Assembly (NCBI GenBank): GCA_041287335.1
Contig: JBEULM010000057.1
Span: 1 to 38,671, forward strand
Reading direction: 5' to 3'
Source: Hydrogenobacter sp.
GTDB taxonomy: Bacteria; Aquificota; Aquificia; Aquificales; Aquificaceae
Length of the DNA: 38,671 nucleotides
Made by a program: the position numbers and the translations under genes. Shown here one piece after another: positions 1-10,476 of the stretch. Positions within the stretch are counted from its first letter, which is position 1; every line of letters begins with the position of its first letter. Under the pieces are notes generated by a model. It saw nothing but the letters and a program-made list of their open reading frames with translations. It was not told the origin of the DNA and searched no databases.

Positions 1-1
1 G

Positions 2-397
2 GCAGGCGAAACTAACTACATCCTTGACCTCAACGCCGGAGATTATCCATGCAGGACAACCCAGTTCAATCTTGGACCAGGAAACTACTGCACGGTAGGT
101 ATCATATTTGCTCCCCAATCTCAAGGCAGGAAGGATGCATTTCTTAGCGTGTATCCAAACTCTCCATATCCGGAGAAGCTCTACATGACGGGTGTTGGGG
201 TAGCTCAGACGAGTCAGCAACCTGCACCACCACAGCAACCTGCACCACCCTCTCAATCCCCTTCGGAATCTTCTCAGACCACATCCGGGGGTGGAGGAGG
301 TGGATGCTCTATGAGTGCCGGAGCATCTCCTGTTAATGTCCTTGCGTGGGTCTTGTTACCAACCCTTATGATCCTCAGGAGGCTAAAAAGAAGCTAA
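2..397 (+). CDS. C-terminal part of an exported surface protein with a Gly-Cys / membrane / Arg sorting-type tail
   Basis: The gene is open at the left edge; 131 codons and the stop are visible. Residues 1 to about 67 look like one beta-sandwich repeat of the choice-of-anchor D (ASPM/SPD-2/Hydin-like) type, with FNLGPGNYCTVGIIFAPQ and a terminal YMTGVGVAQ. A Pro/Gln/Ser-rich linker follows. The protein ends in GGGGGGCSMSAG, the hydrophobic stretch VNVLAWVLLPTLMIL and the basic end RRLKRS. Glycines, one cysteine, a membrane segment and terminal arginines are the layout of C-terminal sorting domains such as Synerg-, MYXO- and GlyGly-CTERM, which are cleaved by dedicated intramembrane proteases. 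Export and anchoring on the cell surface are inferred from this. The ligand and role are unknown because the N-terminal part is missing. Confidence 0.75.
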   Translation, partial: AGETNYILDLNAGDYPCRTTQFNLGPGNYCTVGIIFAPQSQGRKDAFLSVYPNSPYPEKLYMTGVGVAQTSQQPAPPQQPAPPSQSPSESSQTTSGGGGGGCSMSAGASPVNVLAWVLLPTLMILRRLKRS

Positions 398-404
398 CAC
401 CTTT

Positions 405-427
405 GTGCCCCCTGCGGGGGGCTTTTT
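405..427 (+). terminator. Intrinsic terminator after the surface-protein gene
   Basis: GCCCCC (407-412) pairs with GGGGGC (417-422) around the loop TGCG and is followed by TTTTT (423-427). It lies 9 nt after the stop codon of the upstream gene and ends 20 nt before dnaG. It is the only clear intrinsic terminator I found in the window. Confidence 0.85.
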
Positions 428-431
428 GCGA

Positions 432-437
432 TATATT
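432..437 (+). promoter_or_regulatory. Putative -10 box for dnaG
   Basis: TATATT lies 9 nt before the ATG at 447, just after the terminator. No Shine-Dalgarno sequence is seen, so the transcript may start at or very near the ATG. A second candidate, TATACT at 438-443, would be too close to the ATG. Confidence 0.4.
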
Positions 438-446
438 TATACTTAC

Positions 447-1988
447 ATGTCTGACAGAGAGGATATTCTCAAGAGAATAGACATAGTGGATGTCATATCT
501 TCATACATAGAGCTTAAAAGAACGGGCAACAACTACAGTGCGAGATGTCCCTTCCATCCTGATGACACGCCTTCCTTTTTTGTATCACCCAGCAGAGGTA
601 TATTTAAGTGTTTTGGCTGTGGGGTAGGAGGAGATGCGGTAAAGTTTGTAGCTCTTTACGAAAACATAAGTTATTCTGAGGCTCTTGTAAGACTTGCCAA
701 AAGGTACAACGTACCTATCAAGTTGAAGGAATCAAAGAAGGATACAAAAGTACTGCATATCTTTGAGCTTGTGTCAGAGTATTATCATAACATGTTAAGG
801 AAAAGCCCTAACGCGATAGATTACCTCAAAAGTAGGGGTGTTTCCTCAAGGAGTATTCAGAGGTTCATGCTTGGTTTTTCCCCATCTTCGGAAGCGCTGG
901 TAAGCCTTCTTAAAAAAGAAGGTGTTTTGGATGCTTACGAAAAAACAGGCAATATAGTCAAGATTGATGAGGGTATATACAGAGATCTCTTTGCAGGAAG
1001 GATCGTAATACCTATAAGGGACGATAAGGGAAGGTACGTAGCTTTTGGTGGAAGGGTGCTTTATAGCGGACAACCCAAATACATAAATTCTCCAGAGAGT
1101 GAGTTTTTTAAAAAAAGAGAAATTATATTTGGACTATACGAAGGCAAGGATTACATAAAAGATAGGGGATTTGCGGTGATAGTCGAAGGATACTTTGACG
1201 TTATAAGCATGCACGATGAAGGATACAAGAATACGGTAGCACCTTTGGGAACATCCTTTGGTGAGTATCATGCCAGACTGCTATCAAGGTATACCAGAGA
1301 AGTTATTCTCCTTTTTGATGGTGACAGTGCGGGAAAGAGAGCGGTAAGGCAAGCAACACCGTATTTGCTCGCTCACGGACTAAAGGTGAGATTGGCACAC
1401 CTACCGGAGGGGGAAGACCCTGACACCCTCGCAAAGAGGGACAGGGATCTCCTACGATCTCTGATTGATAATGCAAAGGATATATTTGAACTCCTCATGT
1501 ATGGACTAAAAGATAACCAAAGGGATGCTTTAAGAGACTTGCTTTACTTTGCGGGCTTTCTGAAAGACAAAGTATACCAGCATGAACTCTTAAGGGAGGT
1601 AAGTAAAATAAGCAGGCTTCCCATGAGTGTCCTTTACGAACAGCTTCCGAAGGTTCAGAAGGAAGTAAAAGAAGATGGAGAGAGCTTAACTTACGCTGAG
1701 AGAGTATTTTTGCTTGGTCTTATGAAGTTTGGGAAGGAGGATCATCTGAAAGATGTCTTACTTTCACCTGAGGCTATGAGGATAGCCGAGTATATACTTG
1801 CGGGCGATTATCATCTGGTGCCGGAGAGTGTAAAAAATGCTAAGGTTTATAATCTTGAGTCAACTTACCTTGCAAGCTATGAGAAGCTCAAGATAGATAA
1901 GTCCGATTTTAAGGAGGAGACAAAGAGTATATTGGAAATGAGGAAGGAAAAAAATAGGGAAGTTGTGAGATTCAGAAGAAAAATATGA
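447..1988 (+). CDS. dnaG: DNA primase DnaG
   Basis: DnaG makes the RNA primers for replication in association with the DnaB helicase. From the ATG at 447 the protein is 513 aa. The N-terminal CHC2 zinc domain is clear: C34, H37, C55 and C58 within RCPFHPDDTPSFF and FKCFGCGVGGDAV. The TOPRIM core follows, with VIVEGYFDV near residue 245 and LLFDGDSAGKRA near 290, giving the acidic metal ligands. The C-terminal part is less conserved and is expected to hold the helicase-binding domain. Reading could begin upstream at 405, but that start lies inside the terminator and would add 14 unusual residues; MSDRED is the normal kind of primase N-terminus. It is shorter than the E. coli protein, as in other thermophiles. 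The next gene follows 18 nt later. Confidence 0.95.
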   Translation: MSDREDILKRIDIVDVISSYIELKRTGNNYSARCPFHPDDTPSFFVSPSRGIFKCFGCGVGGDAVKFVALYENISYSEALVRLAKRYNVPIKLKESKKDTKVLHIFELVSEYYHNMLRKSPNAIDYLKSRGVSSRSIQRFMLGFSPSSEALVSLLKKEGVLDAYEKTGNIVKIDEGIYRDLFAGRIVIPIRDDKGRYVAFGGRVLYSGQPKYINSPESEFFKKREIIFGLYEGKDYIKDRGFAVIVEGYFDVISMHDEGYKNTVAPLGTSFGEYHARLLSRYTREVILLFDGDSAGKRAVRQATPYLLAHGLKVRLAHLPEGEDPDTLAKRDRDLLRSLIDNAKDIFELLMYGLKDNQRDALRDLLYFAGFLKDKVYQHELLREVSKISRLPMSVLYEQLPKVQKEVKEDGESLTYAERVFLLGLMKFGKEDHLKDVLLSPEAMRIAEYILAGDYHLVPESVKNAKVYNLESTYLASYEKLKIDKSDFKEETKSILEMRKEKNREVVRFRRKI

Positions 1989-1991
1989 GCT

Positions 1992-1997
1992 TATATT
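1992..1997 (+). promoter_or_regulatory. Putative -10 box for cimA
   Basis: TATATT lies 9 nt before the ATG at 2007, in the 18-nt gap after dnaG. No Shine-Dalgarno sequence is visible. This would give an almost leaderless transcript. No convincing -35 box was found. Confidence 0.4.
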
Positions 1998-2006
1998 TTA
2001 ACTCTT

Positions 2007-3590
2007 ATGGAACAGGTTTTCGTTTATGACACTACTTTGAGGGATGGATCACAATCTGAAGGTATAAACTTTTCAGTGGAGGATAAGATCCGCATACTCC
2101 AAAAGCTTGATGAGTTTGGAATGCATTACGTAGAGTGCGGATGGCCGGGTGCGAACCCAAAAGATACCGTTCTTTTTGAAAGGCTAAAAAAAATAAAAAC
2201 ACAAAACGCCAAGATAGTTGCCTTTGGCGCTACGAGAAAGGCGGGTAAAAAGGTGGAAGAGGATCAGCAAGTGGATAACCTTCTGAAATCTGGTGCAAGT
2301 GTAATAACCATATTTGGTAAAAGCTGGGATTTTCATGTGACACATGCCATAGGAACGAGTTTAGAAGAAAATCTCAGCATGGTATATGAAACTATAAGTT
2401 ACTTAAAAAAACACGTTCAAGAGGTGATCTTTGACGCTGAACACTTCTTTGATGGATACAAGCACAGCAAAGATTACGCTTTTGCTGTTCTGGATGCTGC
2501 GCTTGCAGGGGGTGCCGATTGGATAGTGCTGTGCGATACAAACGGAGGCAGTCTTCCCAATGAAATCTACGAGATAACCAAAGCTGTGAAAGAAAAGTTC
2601 CCAGGCGCACGCGTAGGTATTCACGCTCACAATGATGCTGATACAGGTGTCGCTAACTCTCTTATGGCTGTACTTGCTGGTGCGAGGCAAGTTCACGGCA
2701 CTATAAACGGTATAGGTGAAAGGACGGGTAACGCCAACCTCTGTTCTATAATACCAAACCTCCAGATCAAGCTCGGCTTTAGCGTAATTCCTTCCCAAAA
2801 CCTGAAAAAATTGACAGAACTTGCTCATTTTGTCTCTGAAATTTCCAACATGCCTCTGCCTAAGAATATGCCCTATGTAGGAGAAAGTGCCTTCACTCAC
2901 AAAGCGGGTGTTCATGCTTCCGCTGTCATGAAAAGATCTGAAACCTACGAACACATAGACCCAGCTCTCGTGGGAAACAGAAGGAAAGTAACTGTATCGG
3001 ACCTTTCCGGCAGGAGCAACATACTATACAAGCTCAGGGAGATGGGTATAAAGGTGGATGAAAAGTCTCCAGAACTGCTCAAACTTGTTGAGAAGATAAA
3101 GGAACTTGAAAAGGAAGGTTACCATTTTGAGGCTGCCGAAGCATCCTTTGAGCTTCTATGCAAGAGGCATTTTGGACTTGTCAAAAACTACTTTGACCTT
3201 GACGCATACAGGGTGCTTATAGCCAGAAGAAGCACGGACAATTCCCCAGTTTCCGAAGCTACCGTACGACTCTATGTTGAAAGTATAAAGGAGCATACCG
3301 CAGCCCTTGGCAATGGACCTGTAAGTGCCCTGGATAGAGCGCTCAGAAAAGCTTTAGAGGAGTTCTATCCCAGCCTAAAAGATGTTCAGCTCATAGATTA
3401 CAAGGTGAGGATAGTCAACGAATCCGAAGGTACATCCGCAAAGGTGAGAGTGCTTATAGAGTCCACTGATGGAAAGAGAAAGTGGGGAACTGTGGGCGTC
3501 TCTGAAAACATAATAGAAGCTTCGTGGATAGCTCTCACGGATAGTCTCATATACAAGCTGTTAAAGGATGAAGAAGAGGGTATAATGTAA
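2007..3590 (+). CDS. cimA: (R)-citramalate synthase (CimA-type, 2-isopropylmalate synthase family)
   Basis: Enzymes of this family condense a 2-oxo acid with acetyl-CoA. The CimA type joins pyruvate and acetyl-CoA to citramalate and opens the threonine-independent route to isoleucine. The 527-aa protein starts with [13 protein letters not shown], which carries the catalytic Arg and metal-binding Asp of the HMGL-like TIM barrel. It has the metal-binding HAHND segment and the NGIGERTGN motif. Residues from about 400 form a regulatory LeuA dimer-type domain, presumably for feedback by isoleucine. The DGSQSEG signature and full length favour citramalate synthase over LeuA or homocitrate synthase, though substrate choice cannot be proved from sequence. 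thrC lies nearby, so both routes towards isoleucine may exist. Confidence 0.88.
   Translation: MEQVFVYDTTLRDGSQSEGINFSVEDKIRILQKLDEFGMHYVECGWPGANPKDTVLFERLKKIKTQNAKIVAFGATRKAGKKVEEDQQVDNLLKSGASVITIFGKSWDFHVTHAIGTSLEENLSMVYETISYLKKHVQEVIFDAEHFFDGYKHSKDYAFAVLDAALAGGADWIVLCDTNGGSLPNEIYEITKAVKEKFPGARVGIHAHNDADTGVANSLMAVLAGARQVHGTINGIGERTGNANLCSIIPNLQIKLGFSVIPSQNLKKLTELAHFVSEISNMPLPKNMPYVGESAFTHKAGVHASAVMKRSETYEHIDPALVGNRRKVTVSDLSGRSNILYKLREMGIKVDEKSPELLKLVEKIKELEKEGYHFEAAEASFELLCKRHFGLVKNYFDLDAYRVLIARRSTDNSPVSEATVRLYVESIKEHTAALGNGPVSALDRALRKALEEFYPSLKDVQLIDYKVRIVNESEGTSAKVRVLIESTDGKRKWGTVGVSENIIEASWIALTDSLIYKLLKDEEEGIM
3581..3586 (+). promoter_or_regulatory. Putative -10 box inside the end of cimA
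   Basis: A perfect TATAAT overlaps the last codons of cimA and lies 8 nt before the ATG at 3595. There is no Shine-Dalgarno sequence between them. It could start a leaderless transcript for the 3595-6214 operon. The -35 region (about 3558-3564) is weak. Confidence 0.5.
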
Positions 3591-3594
3591 TCTT

Positions 3595-3977
3595 ATGAAG
3601 AAGAAACTTATCCTTACATCCCTTTTTGTACTGTCTATGGCTGAACCTGTAAAGGTGAACAAGAACCTATCCGTTAGGGTGATTGATGCCGACGGTGTAA
3701 CTCATAACCTCAGAGGGATAAGCTGTAACGGAAGGGATTATTTGAGGGTCAGGGAGGGGAACGTTGAGTATGCCATACCTTTTGAAAATATAAGACATAT
3801 AAAAGTCATTTCTCAAAAAGAAGATGCCATTGACGTGAAGGTACAGCTCGTAAACGGTGTAGAAAAACATATAAACGTAGGTACAAATACCTACTGCATA
3901 TCTCAATCGGAGCTTGGTAAGGCGAGCTTTTACATTAAAGACGTAAAGGATATCTTTATAGAAAGAGGAGAGCAAAG

Positions 3978-3981
<4 letters not shown>
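3595..3981 (+). CDS. Small exported protein of unknown function
   Basis: I do not recognise the family. The 128-aa protein begins with MKKKLILTSLFVLSMAEP, a short basic, hydrophobic signal-peptide-like segment, so it is probably periplasmic. The rest is rich in alternating hydrophobic and charged residues (VRVIDADGVTHNLRGI, YAIPFENIRHIKVI) and looks all-beta. Two cysteines (in ISCNGRDY and NTYCISQ) might form a disulfide. The stop overlaps the ctpA start as ATGA (3978-3981), so the two are translationally coupled. It may work with the periplasmic protease encoded next; that is inference from position only. Confidence 0.8.
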
Positions 3982-6595
<2,614 letters not shown>

Positions 6596-6626
6596 TATGT
6601 TAAAATATAGTAAGGAGGATTCAATT
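6596..6626. promoter_or_regulatory. Bidirectional promoter between the Nudix and coiled-coil genes
   Basis: Only 31 nt separate the two start codons. On the minus strand TATATT (6609-6604) is 8 nt before the Nudix GTG. On the plus strand TATAGT (6606-6611) overlaps it by 4 bp and is followed at once by the Shine-Dalgarno AAGGAGG (6612-6618), 8 nt before the ATG at 6627. The two -10 boxes share DNA, so polymerase should be able to use only one direction at a time. Confidence 0.5.
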
Positions 6627-6908
6627 ATGCAGGAAGAAAAGAAACAAGAGATGAATTTGAGAGAAGAGATCGAAAGGTTGGAAAAGGAGCTGAAAACTCT
6701 CAAAGAGAAGATAGGCATTGAAGAAAAACCTATAGTGCAGGTGCCTTTTGAGAAAGCGAGAGAGATCACCACATCACTTCTGGATGTTGCCAACAGGATT
6801 ATAAAAGTAGCCTCTGCTGCCGCATCGGGTGCCATAGAAGGTGCTAAAAGGGAACTGGAAAGATCAAAGGAGGGGCAAAAACAGGAGCAAGAAAAGAAAG
6901 AGCAGTAA
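6627..6908 (+). CDS. Small coiled-coil protein of unknown function
   Basis: I do not recognise this 93-aa protein. Residues about 8-32 are a strongly charged heptad-like helix (LREEIERLEKELKTLKEKIG). A central amphipathic or weakly hydrophobic helix follows, with VANRIIKVASAAASGAIEG, and the C-terminus is very Lys/Glu/Gln-rich. There is no signal peptide. The ATG at 6627 is set by a strong AAGGAGG 8 nt upstream. thrC begins 3 nt after its stop, so it heads a coiled-coil/thrC/tsaC operon. A structural, scaffold or membrane-surface role is possible but unproven. Confidence 0.8.
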   Translation: MQEEKKQEMNLREEIERLEKELKTLKEKIGIEEKPIVQVPFEKAREITTSLLDVANRIIKVASAAASGAIEGAKRELERSKEGQKQEQEKKEQ

Positions 6909-6911
6909 ATT

Positions 6912-7970
6912 ATGAATTACTGGCGTGGTATCATACACAGATACAGGGAGTTTTTACCCGTTTCAGAAAGCACCCCTGTAGTTACTCTCTGTGAAGGTAA
7001 TACACCCCTTATACACGCTGAAAATCTGGCAAAGGGAATAGGTTTTAAAGGGGAGATCTTTCTCAAGTATGAGGGGCTGAATCCTACAGGTTCTTTTAAG
7101 GACAGAGGAATGACTTTAGCCATCTCTAAAGCGGTTGAATCTGGAAAAAAGGCTGTAATATGTGCGTCCACAGGAAATACATCGGCTTCTGCTGCCGCAT
7201 ACGCTGCAAAAGCTAAGCTAAAAGCCTATGTACTGCTTCCTAAAGGTGCAGTAGCTCTTGGTAAACTTTCCCAGGCTGTCATATATGGAGCAAAGGTGAT
7301 AGCTGTGCAGGGAAACTTTGATGACGCCCTTTACATAGTAAGGAAGATAGGAGAGCTTCTTCCGGTTGAGATAGTGAATTCTGTGAATCCTTATCGTATA
7401 GAGGGGCAAAAGACTGCAGCCTTTGAAATATGCGACGCTTTAGGAGAAGCACCGGACTATCACTTTATTCCTGTTGGTAACGCCGGAAACATAACAGCCT
7501 ATTGGAAGGGATACAAAGAGTATTACCAAAAGGGGAAGATAAAGAAGTTACCTAAGATGATGGGTTGGCAGGCTGAAGGTTCAGCTCCTATAGTGAAAGG
7601 TTATGTGATAAAAAACCCTCAAACCATAGCCACGGCTATAAGGATAGGTAATCCTTACAGCTGGCAACAGGCTCTTCAAGCTGCAAGCGAATCAAAGGGG
7701 AAGATAGATGCGGTTAGCGACGATGAAATTCTGAATGCATATAAGCTTGTAGCATCAAAGGAAGGTATATTCTGTGAACCCGCATCCGCAGCCTCCATAG
7801 CTGGACTTATAAAGCTAACAAGGGAAGGCTACTTTAAAGGTGGTGAGGTAGTTGTGTGTACTCTCACCGGGAATGGTTTAAAAGATCCAAATACCGCTAT
7901 AAGCGTTTGTGAAGAACCAATAAACGTACCACCTGATGTGGAGAAGGTACTTGAGGTTATAAAGCTATGA
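6912..7970 (+). CDS. thrC: Threonine synthase
   Basis: ThrC converts O-phosphohomoserine to threonine with PLP. The 352-aa protein has the PLP lysine K63 in [11 protein letters not shown], the substrate and phosphate loops [17 protein letters not shown] and [12 protein letters not shown], and the C-terminal [11 protein letters not shown]. Its length is that of the short, single-domain class of threonine synthases. It starts 3 nt after the coiled-coil gene and its stop overlaps the tsaC start as ATGA. The coupling to tsaC is meaningful, since TsaC consumes threonine. Threonine is also a precursor for isoleucine, in parallel with the citramalate route encoded upstream. Confidence 0.95.
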   Translation: MNYWRGIIHRYREFLPVSESTPVVTLCEGNTPLIHAENLAKGIGFKGEIFLKYEGLNPTGSFKDRGMTLAISKAVESGKKAVICASTGNTSASAAAYAAKAKLKAYVLLPKGAVALGKLSQAVIYGAKVIAVQGNFDDALYIVRKIGELLPVEIVNSVNPYRIEGQKTAAFEICDALGEAPDYHFIPVGNAGNITAYWKGYKEYYQKGKIKKLPKMMGWQAEGSAPIVKGYVIKNPQTIATAIRIGNPYSWQQALQAASESKGKIDAVSDDEILNAYKLVASKEGIFCEPASAASIAGLIKLTREGYFKGGEVVVCTLTGNGLKDPNTAISVCEEPINVPPDVEKVLEVIKL

Positions 7971-8584
7971 AGGTGGTGAAGGTTCATAAAAAAAATGCGC
8001 TTTCTTCTGCGGCTGAAATCATAAAACGAGGTGGGATCGTTTTCTCACCTACAGATACTATCTACGGACTTTTGGCAAATGCTCTTGACAGAGAAGCAGT
8101 AGAAAGACTCTACTCTATAAGAAGACCTTCGGGAAGACCTTTTATAATACTCCTCCCCAATAAAGAATGGCTTGGAGCTTTTGATCTTTATGCTGATAGA
8201 AAGTATTGGGATCTGCTTGATGCCCACGTCACGATCATCTTCTACAAAAAAAACACTATACCTTTGTATCTGACAAAGGGCAAAAAGAGCTTAGCTTTTA
8301 GGATACCAAAGAGAGGTACTTTTGTGAGAGCTCTACTCACTTTGCTTGACTTACCTCTCGTTGCACCAAGTGCCAATCCAGAAGGTTTAAAACCTGCAGT
8401 GGATGTAAAAATGGCGGAGGAATACTTCGGTGACAGGATAGATCTGTACATAGATGGGGGATACGTTGAAGGAAAGCCTTCCACTATAGTGAGATTCATA
8501 GGTAAAAGGAGCTTTAGGCTTGTAAGGGAAGGAAATGTGAAGTTTGAAGATTTTTTGAACTTTGCAAAAAACATCACAGCCTAA
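7967..8584 (+). CDS. tsaC: L-threonylcarbamoyladenylate synthase (TsaC/YrdC family)
   Basis: TsaC makes threonylcarbamoyl-AMP from threonine, bicarbonate and ATP for t6A synthesis. The 205-aa protein is a single YrdC domain without the extra Sua5 C-terminal domain. Typical motifs are [30 protein letters not shown] with the basic nucleotide-binding residues, [12 protein letters not shown] and [14 protein letters not shown], ending with PSTIVRF. The start overlaps the thrC stop (ATGA). The 3' end overlaps the convergent thyX gene by 11 bp. TsaD is encoded at 5213-6214, so two of the four usual t6A genes are here. Confidence 0.92.
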   Translation: MKVVKVHKKNALSSAAEIIKRGGIVFSPTDTIYGLLANALDREAVERLYSIRRPSGRPFIILLPNKEWLGAFDLYADRKYWDLLDAHVTIIFYKKNTIPLYLTKGKKSLAFRIPKRGTFVRALLTLLDLPLVAPSANPEGLKPAVDVKMAEEYFGDRIDLYIDGGYVEGKPSTIVRFIGKRSFRLVREGNVKFEDFLNFAKNITA

Positions 8585-9500
8585 AGCTGTCGCTTCCTCT
8601 GTATCCCACAAGTTTTTGAATAGCCTCCGCAAATTCCCTTATCTCTTTTTGCGCACCCGCATGTGTCCTGAGAGTTATAAAGTTATCAAGTGAGATTCTC
8701 GGAACTGTCCAGTAGTACTTGGTGTGCATAAATTGAGGGAGAATTCCCCTCGCAAGCTCTTTGGCAACTCCTTTATTAACCATATCTTTATAAAGTGTCT
8801 GTAAGTCAGCAATATACCACTTTATCTTTTTAAGAAATATAGAGTTCCACGGCTCTTGTATCTTTTCATCTACAGATGCCTGTCTGTTCTTTTCAGCCTG
8901 CTTCCTCAAATAATCAGGCATATAAAAGGTCGGATCGTAACTCACATACCTCCTGCTAACCTCGTTGAAAGATCCAAAGCGATGCCTATGCCACTGTCTT
9001 GCCACAAATAATGGACACTCAACTACAAAGGTGTAATAATCCATCACAGTCCCAAGCTCAAGTTTGTCCACAAGTCCGATCCAACCTGAGGAGGTCTCCA
9101 TCTTCTCAATAACGTAGGAAGTATCTGTGGAGTAGCTATCAGTATATTTCCCTTCAATAATTCCAAAGGTCGCTGGGAGTCTGTTGCGCACAGCTTCCTT
9201 TATCTCTTCTGACATCCACTCCATCGCATTTATAAAGTTTCTCAGGTTTAGCCAAACGTAACCCCCAGCCCAATAAACTTGAAAGACGGGACTACTTACC
9301 CTCTCCATAAGCTCAAGCCACACTCTTTTTTCCCCCTCAAAAGCTATAATTACGTGTTCAAAAGGGCTTGCATGCCTGTGTTCAAACAGATACTTTATGA
9401 GCTTTTTGTCCCTTTCTATATCCACCTGAGTATCCTTATCAAAGGACACCCTCGCACACCTGACTATCCTCTGATCGGAACCCATAATGTATACTTTCAT
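8574..9500 (-). CDS. thyX: Flavin-dependent thymidylate synthase ThyX, with a large internal insertion
   Basis: ThyX methylates dUMP to dTMP using methylene-tetrahydrofolate and FAD/NADPH, in place of ThyA. The signature RHRFGSFNEVSRRY (residues 172-185) matches the ThyX motif RHRxxSxNExSxRY, and the FAD-site segment HRHASPFEH is at 41-49. The C-terminal KYYWTVPRISLDNFITLR region is also typical. The protein is 308 aa against about 220 for compact ThyX enzymes. The excess is a stretch of roughly 100 residues (about 55-155) between SPFEH and CPLFVARQW, which are normally close together. The start is 29 nt from the divergent yicC start. Confidence 0.95.
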   Translation of the reverse strand: MKVYIMGSDQRIVRCARVSFDKDTQVDIERDKKLIKYLFEHRHASPFEHVIIAFEGEKRVWLELMERVSSPVFQVYWAGGYVWLNLRNFINAMEWMSEEIKEAVRNRLPATFGIIEGKYTDSYSTDTSYVIEKMETSSGWIGLVDKLELGTVMDYYTFVVECPLFVARQWHRHRFGSFNEVSRRYVSYDPTFYMPDYLRKQAEKNRQASVDEKIQEPWNSIFLKKIKWYIADLQTLYKDMVNKGVAKELARGILPQFMHTKYYWTVPRISLDNFITLRTHAGAQKEIREFAEAIQKLVGYRGSDSFRL

Positions 9501-9529
9501 GCTTCTGTCTATTTTATAATACTTGAGCT
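9501..9529. promoter_or_regulatory. Bidirectional promoter between thyX and yicC
   Basis: The whole intergenic region is 29 nt. TATAAT (9515-9520) is 9 nt before the yicC ATG. On the other strand TAAAAT (9516-9511), inside ATTATAAAAT, is 10 nt before the thyX ATG. The two -10 boxes overlap. Neither gene has a visible Shine-Dalgarno sequence. Confidence 0.5.
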
Positions 9530-10378
9530 ATGCAAAGTATGACAGGTGTTGGGAAGTTCGTATTTGAGAATGAGAAATGGACTGTAACGGTTTTTGTAAA
9601 AAGCGTAAACTCAAAGGGTTTGGATATATTTGTAAAGTCCAATTACAATTTATCGTCGGCTGAGTTGAACATAAGAAAGCTTGTGAGAGAGTTTATTACA
9701 AGGGGAACGGTAAACATGCACATAGATATAGCACCCAAAATAGCTTCCTCACCTGTAGATCTCAAAAAGATTTTCCTGAATGTTGAGATTATAAAGCTTG
9801 TAGCGAAAGAGCTTGGGCTTGAGCTTACAGACGATACTATACTTCAAACCGCATGGAGATACTCAGAAAAAACCGCTGAAGAACTTAGTCCAGATCTTGA
9901 GGAATGCCTTTACAGTGCAGTGCGAGGCGCTCTTGAAGATCTCGTAAAAAGCAGAAAGGAAGAAGGCAAGCACATAAAAGAAGACACTATGGCAAGGCTG
10001 CAAAAAATAGAAAACTTATTAATTGAGATTGAGAGGCAAAAGGATAAGGTTTTAAACTCTGTAAAAAGTAGAGTACTTGAAAAGGCAAAGGATCTCAACC
10101 TACCTGAAGAACACCCCACCGTGCTTAACGAGATCACTTTCATACTATCGAGGATGGATGTGGATGAAGAACTGACAAGATTTAAAGCTCATATGCACAG
10201 ATTGAAGGAGCTTATAAACTTTGAGGGAGAGGTAGGGAGGAAGCTGGACTTTACGCTTCAAGAAATGCACAGGGAGATAAACACCTTGGGTAACAAAATG
10301 CCTGAATTTTCCCAACTTGTTGTTGAAATAAAGTCTGAAATAGACAGGTTAAAACAACAGGTGGCAAACGTAGAATAG
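9530..10378 (+). CDS. yicC: YicC/YloC family endoribonuclease
   Basis: The family is a conserved bacterial RNase; the E. coli and B. subtilis members cut RNA, but the physiological targets are poorly defined. The 282-aa protein begins MQSMTGVGKF, the diagnostic N-terminus (M-x-x-MTG). The body has VKSVNSKGLDI and the C-terminal signature GRKLDFTLQEMHREINTLGNK, quoted here across residues about 243-263 (key residues GRKLDF, EMHREINT). A long helical middle part is rich in Lys and Glu. The start is fixed by family similarity and by the TATAAT 9 nt upstream. A tRNA-Gly gene follows 21 nt after the stop with its own -10 box. Confidence 0.92.
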   Translation: MQSMTGVGKFVFENEKWTVTVFVKSVNSKGLDIFVKSNYNLSSAELNIRKLVREFITRGTVNMHIDIAPKIASSPVDLKKIFLNVEIIKLVAKELGLELTDDTILQTAWRYSEKTAEELSPDLEECLYSAVRGALEDLVKSRKEEGKHIKEDTMARLQKIENLLIEIERQKDKVLNSVKSRVLEKAKDLNLPEEHPTVLNEITFILSRMDVDEELTRFKAHMHRLKELINFEGEVGRKLDFTLQEMHREINTLGNKMPEFSQLVVEIKSEIDRLKQQVANVE

Positions 10379-10384
10379 GTGGTG

Positions 10385-10390
10385 TATAAT
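10385..10390 (+). promoter_or_regulatory. -10 box of tRNA-Gly
   Basis: A perfect TATAAT ends 9 nt before the first base of the tRNA. It lies just after the yicC stop codon. Because the tRNA needs only a very short 5' leader, it marks the -10 to start spacing used by this organism. Confidence 0.6.
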
Positions 10391-10399
10391 AATAACTCA

Positions 10400-10474
10400 G
10401 CGGGCGTAGCTCAGTGGTGGAGCGGCTGCTTGCCATGCAGCAGGTCGCGGGTTCGAGTCCCGTCGCCCGCTCCA
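10400..10474 (+). tRNA. tRNA-Gly (anticodon GCC)
   Basis: A full cloverleaf can be drawn. The acceptor stem is GCGGGCG (10400-10406) with CGCCCGC (10464-10470). The D stem is GCTC/GAGC. The anticodon stem is GCTGC/GCAGC with loop TTGCCAT and anticodon GCC at 10432-10434. The T arm has TTCGAGT in the loop. The discriminator base is T and CCA is encoded (10472-10474). The convergent DUF255 gene ends 2 nt downstream, so no terminator fits behind it. Confidence 0.95.
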
Positions 10475-10476
10475 TT

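Noticed and set aside
2403-2954. Antisense frame of 183 codons within cimA
   Set aside because: It is a shadow frame with no recognisable domain or start signal, opposite a clear, conserved gene.
2007-3590. Assignment as 2-isopropylmalate or homocitrate synthase
   Set aside because: The [13 protein letters not shown] start and overall pattern fit citramalate synthase better; substrate choice still needs assay.
6596-6835. Long N-terminal extension of the Nudix frame up to 6835
   Set aside because: The extra 80 residues are Ser/Phe-rich and antisense to the coiled-coil gene; the fold, the -10 box and the GTG at 6595 favour the short form.
10251-10475. A 74-codon minus-strand ORF beginning MERATGLEPATCCMASSR
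   Set aside because: It is antisense to tRNA-Gly and the end of yicC. This ERATGLEPAT-type string is a well-known artefact of translating the reverse strand of tRNA genes.
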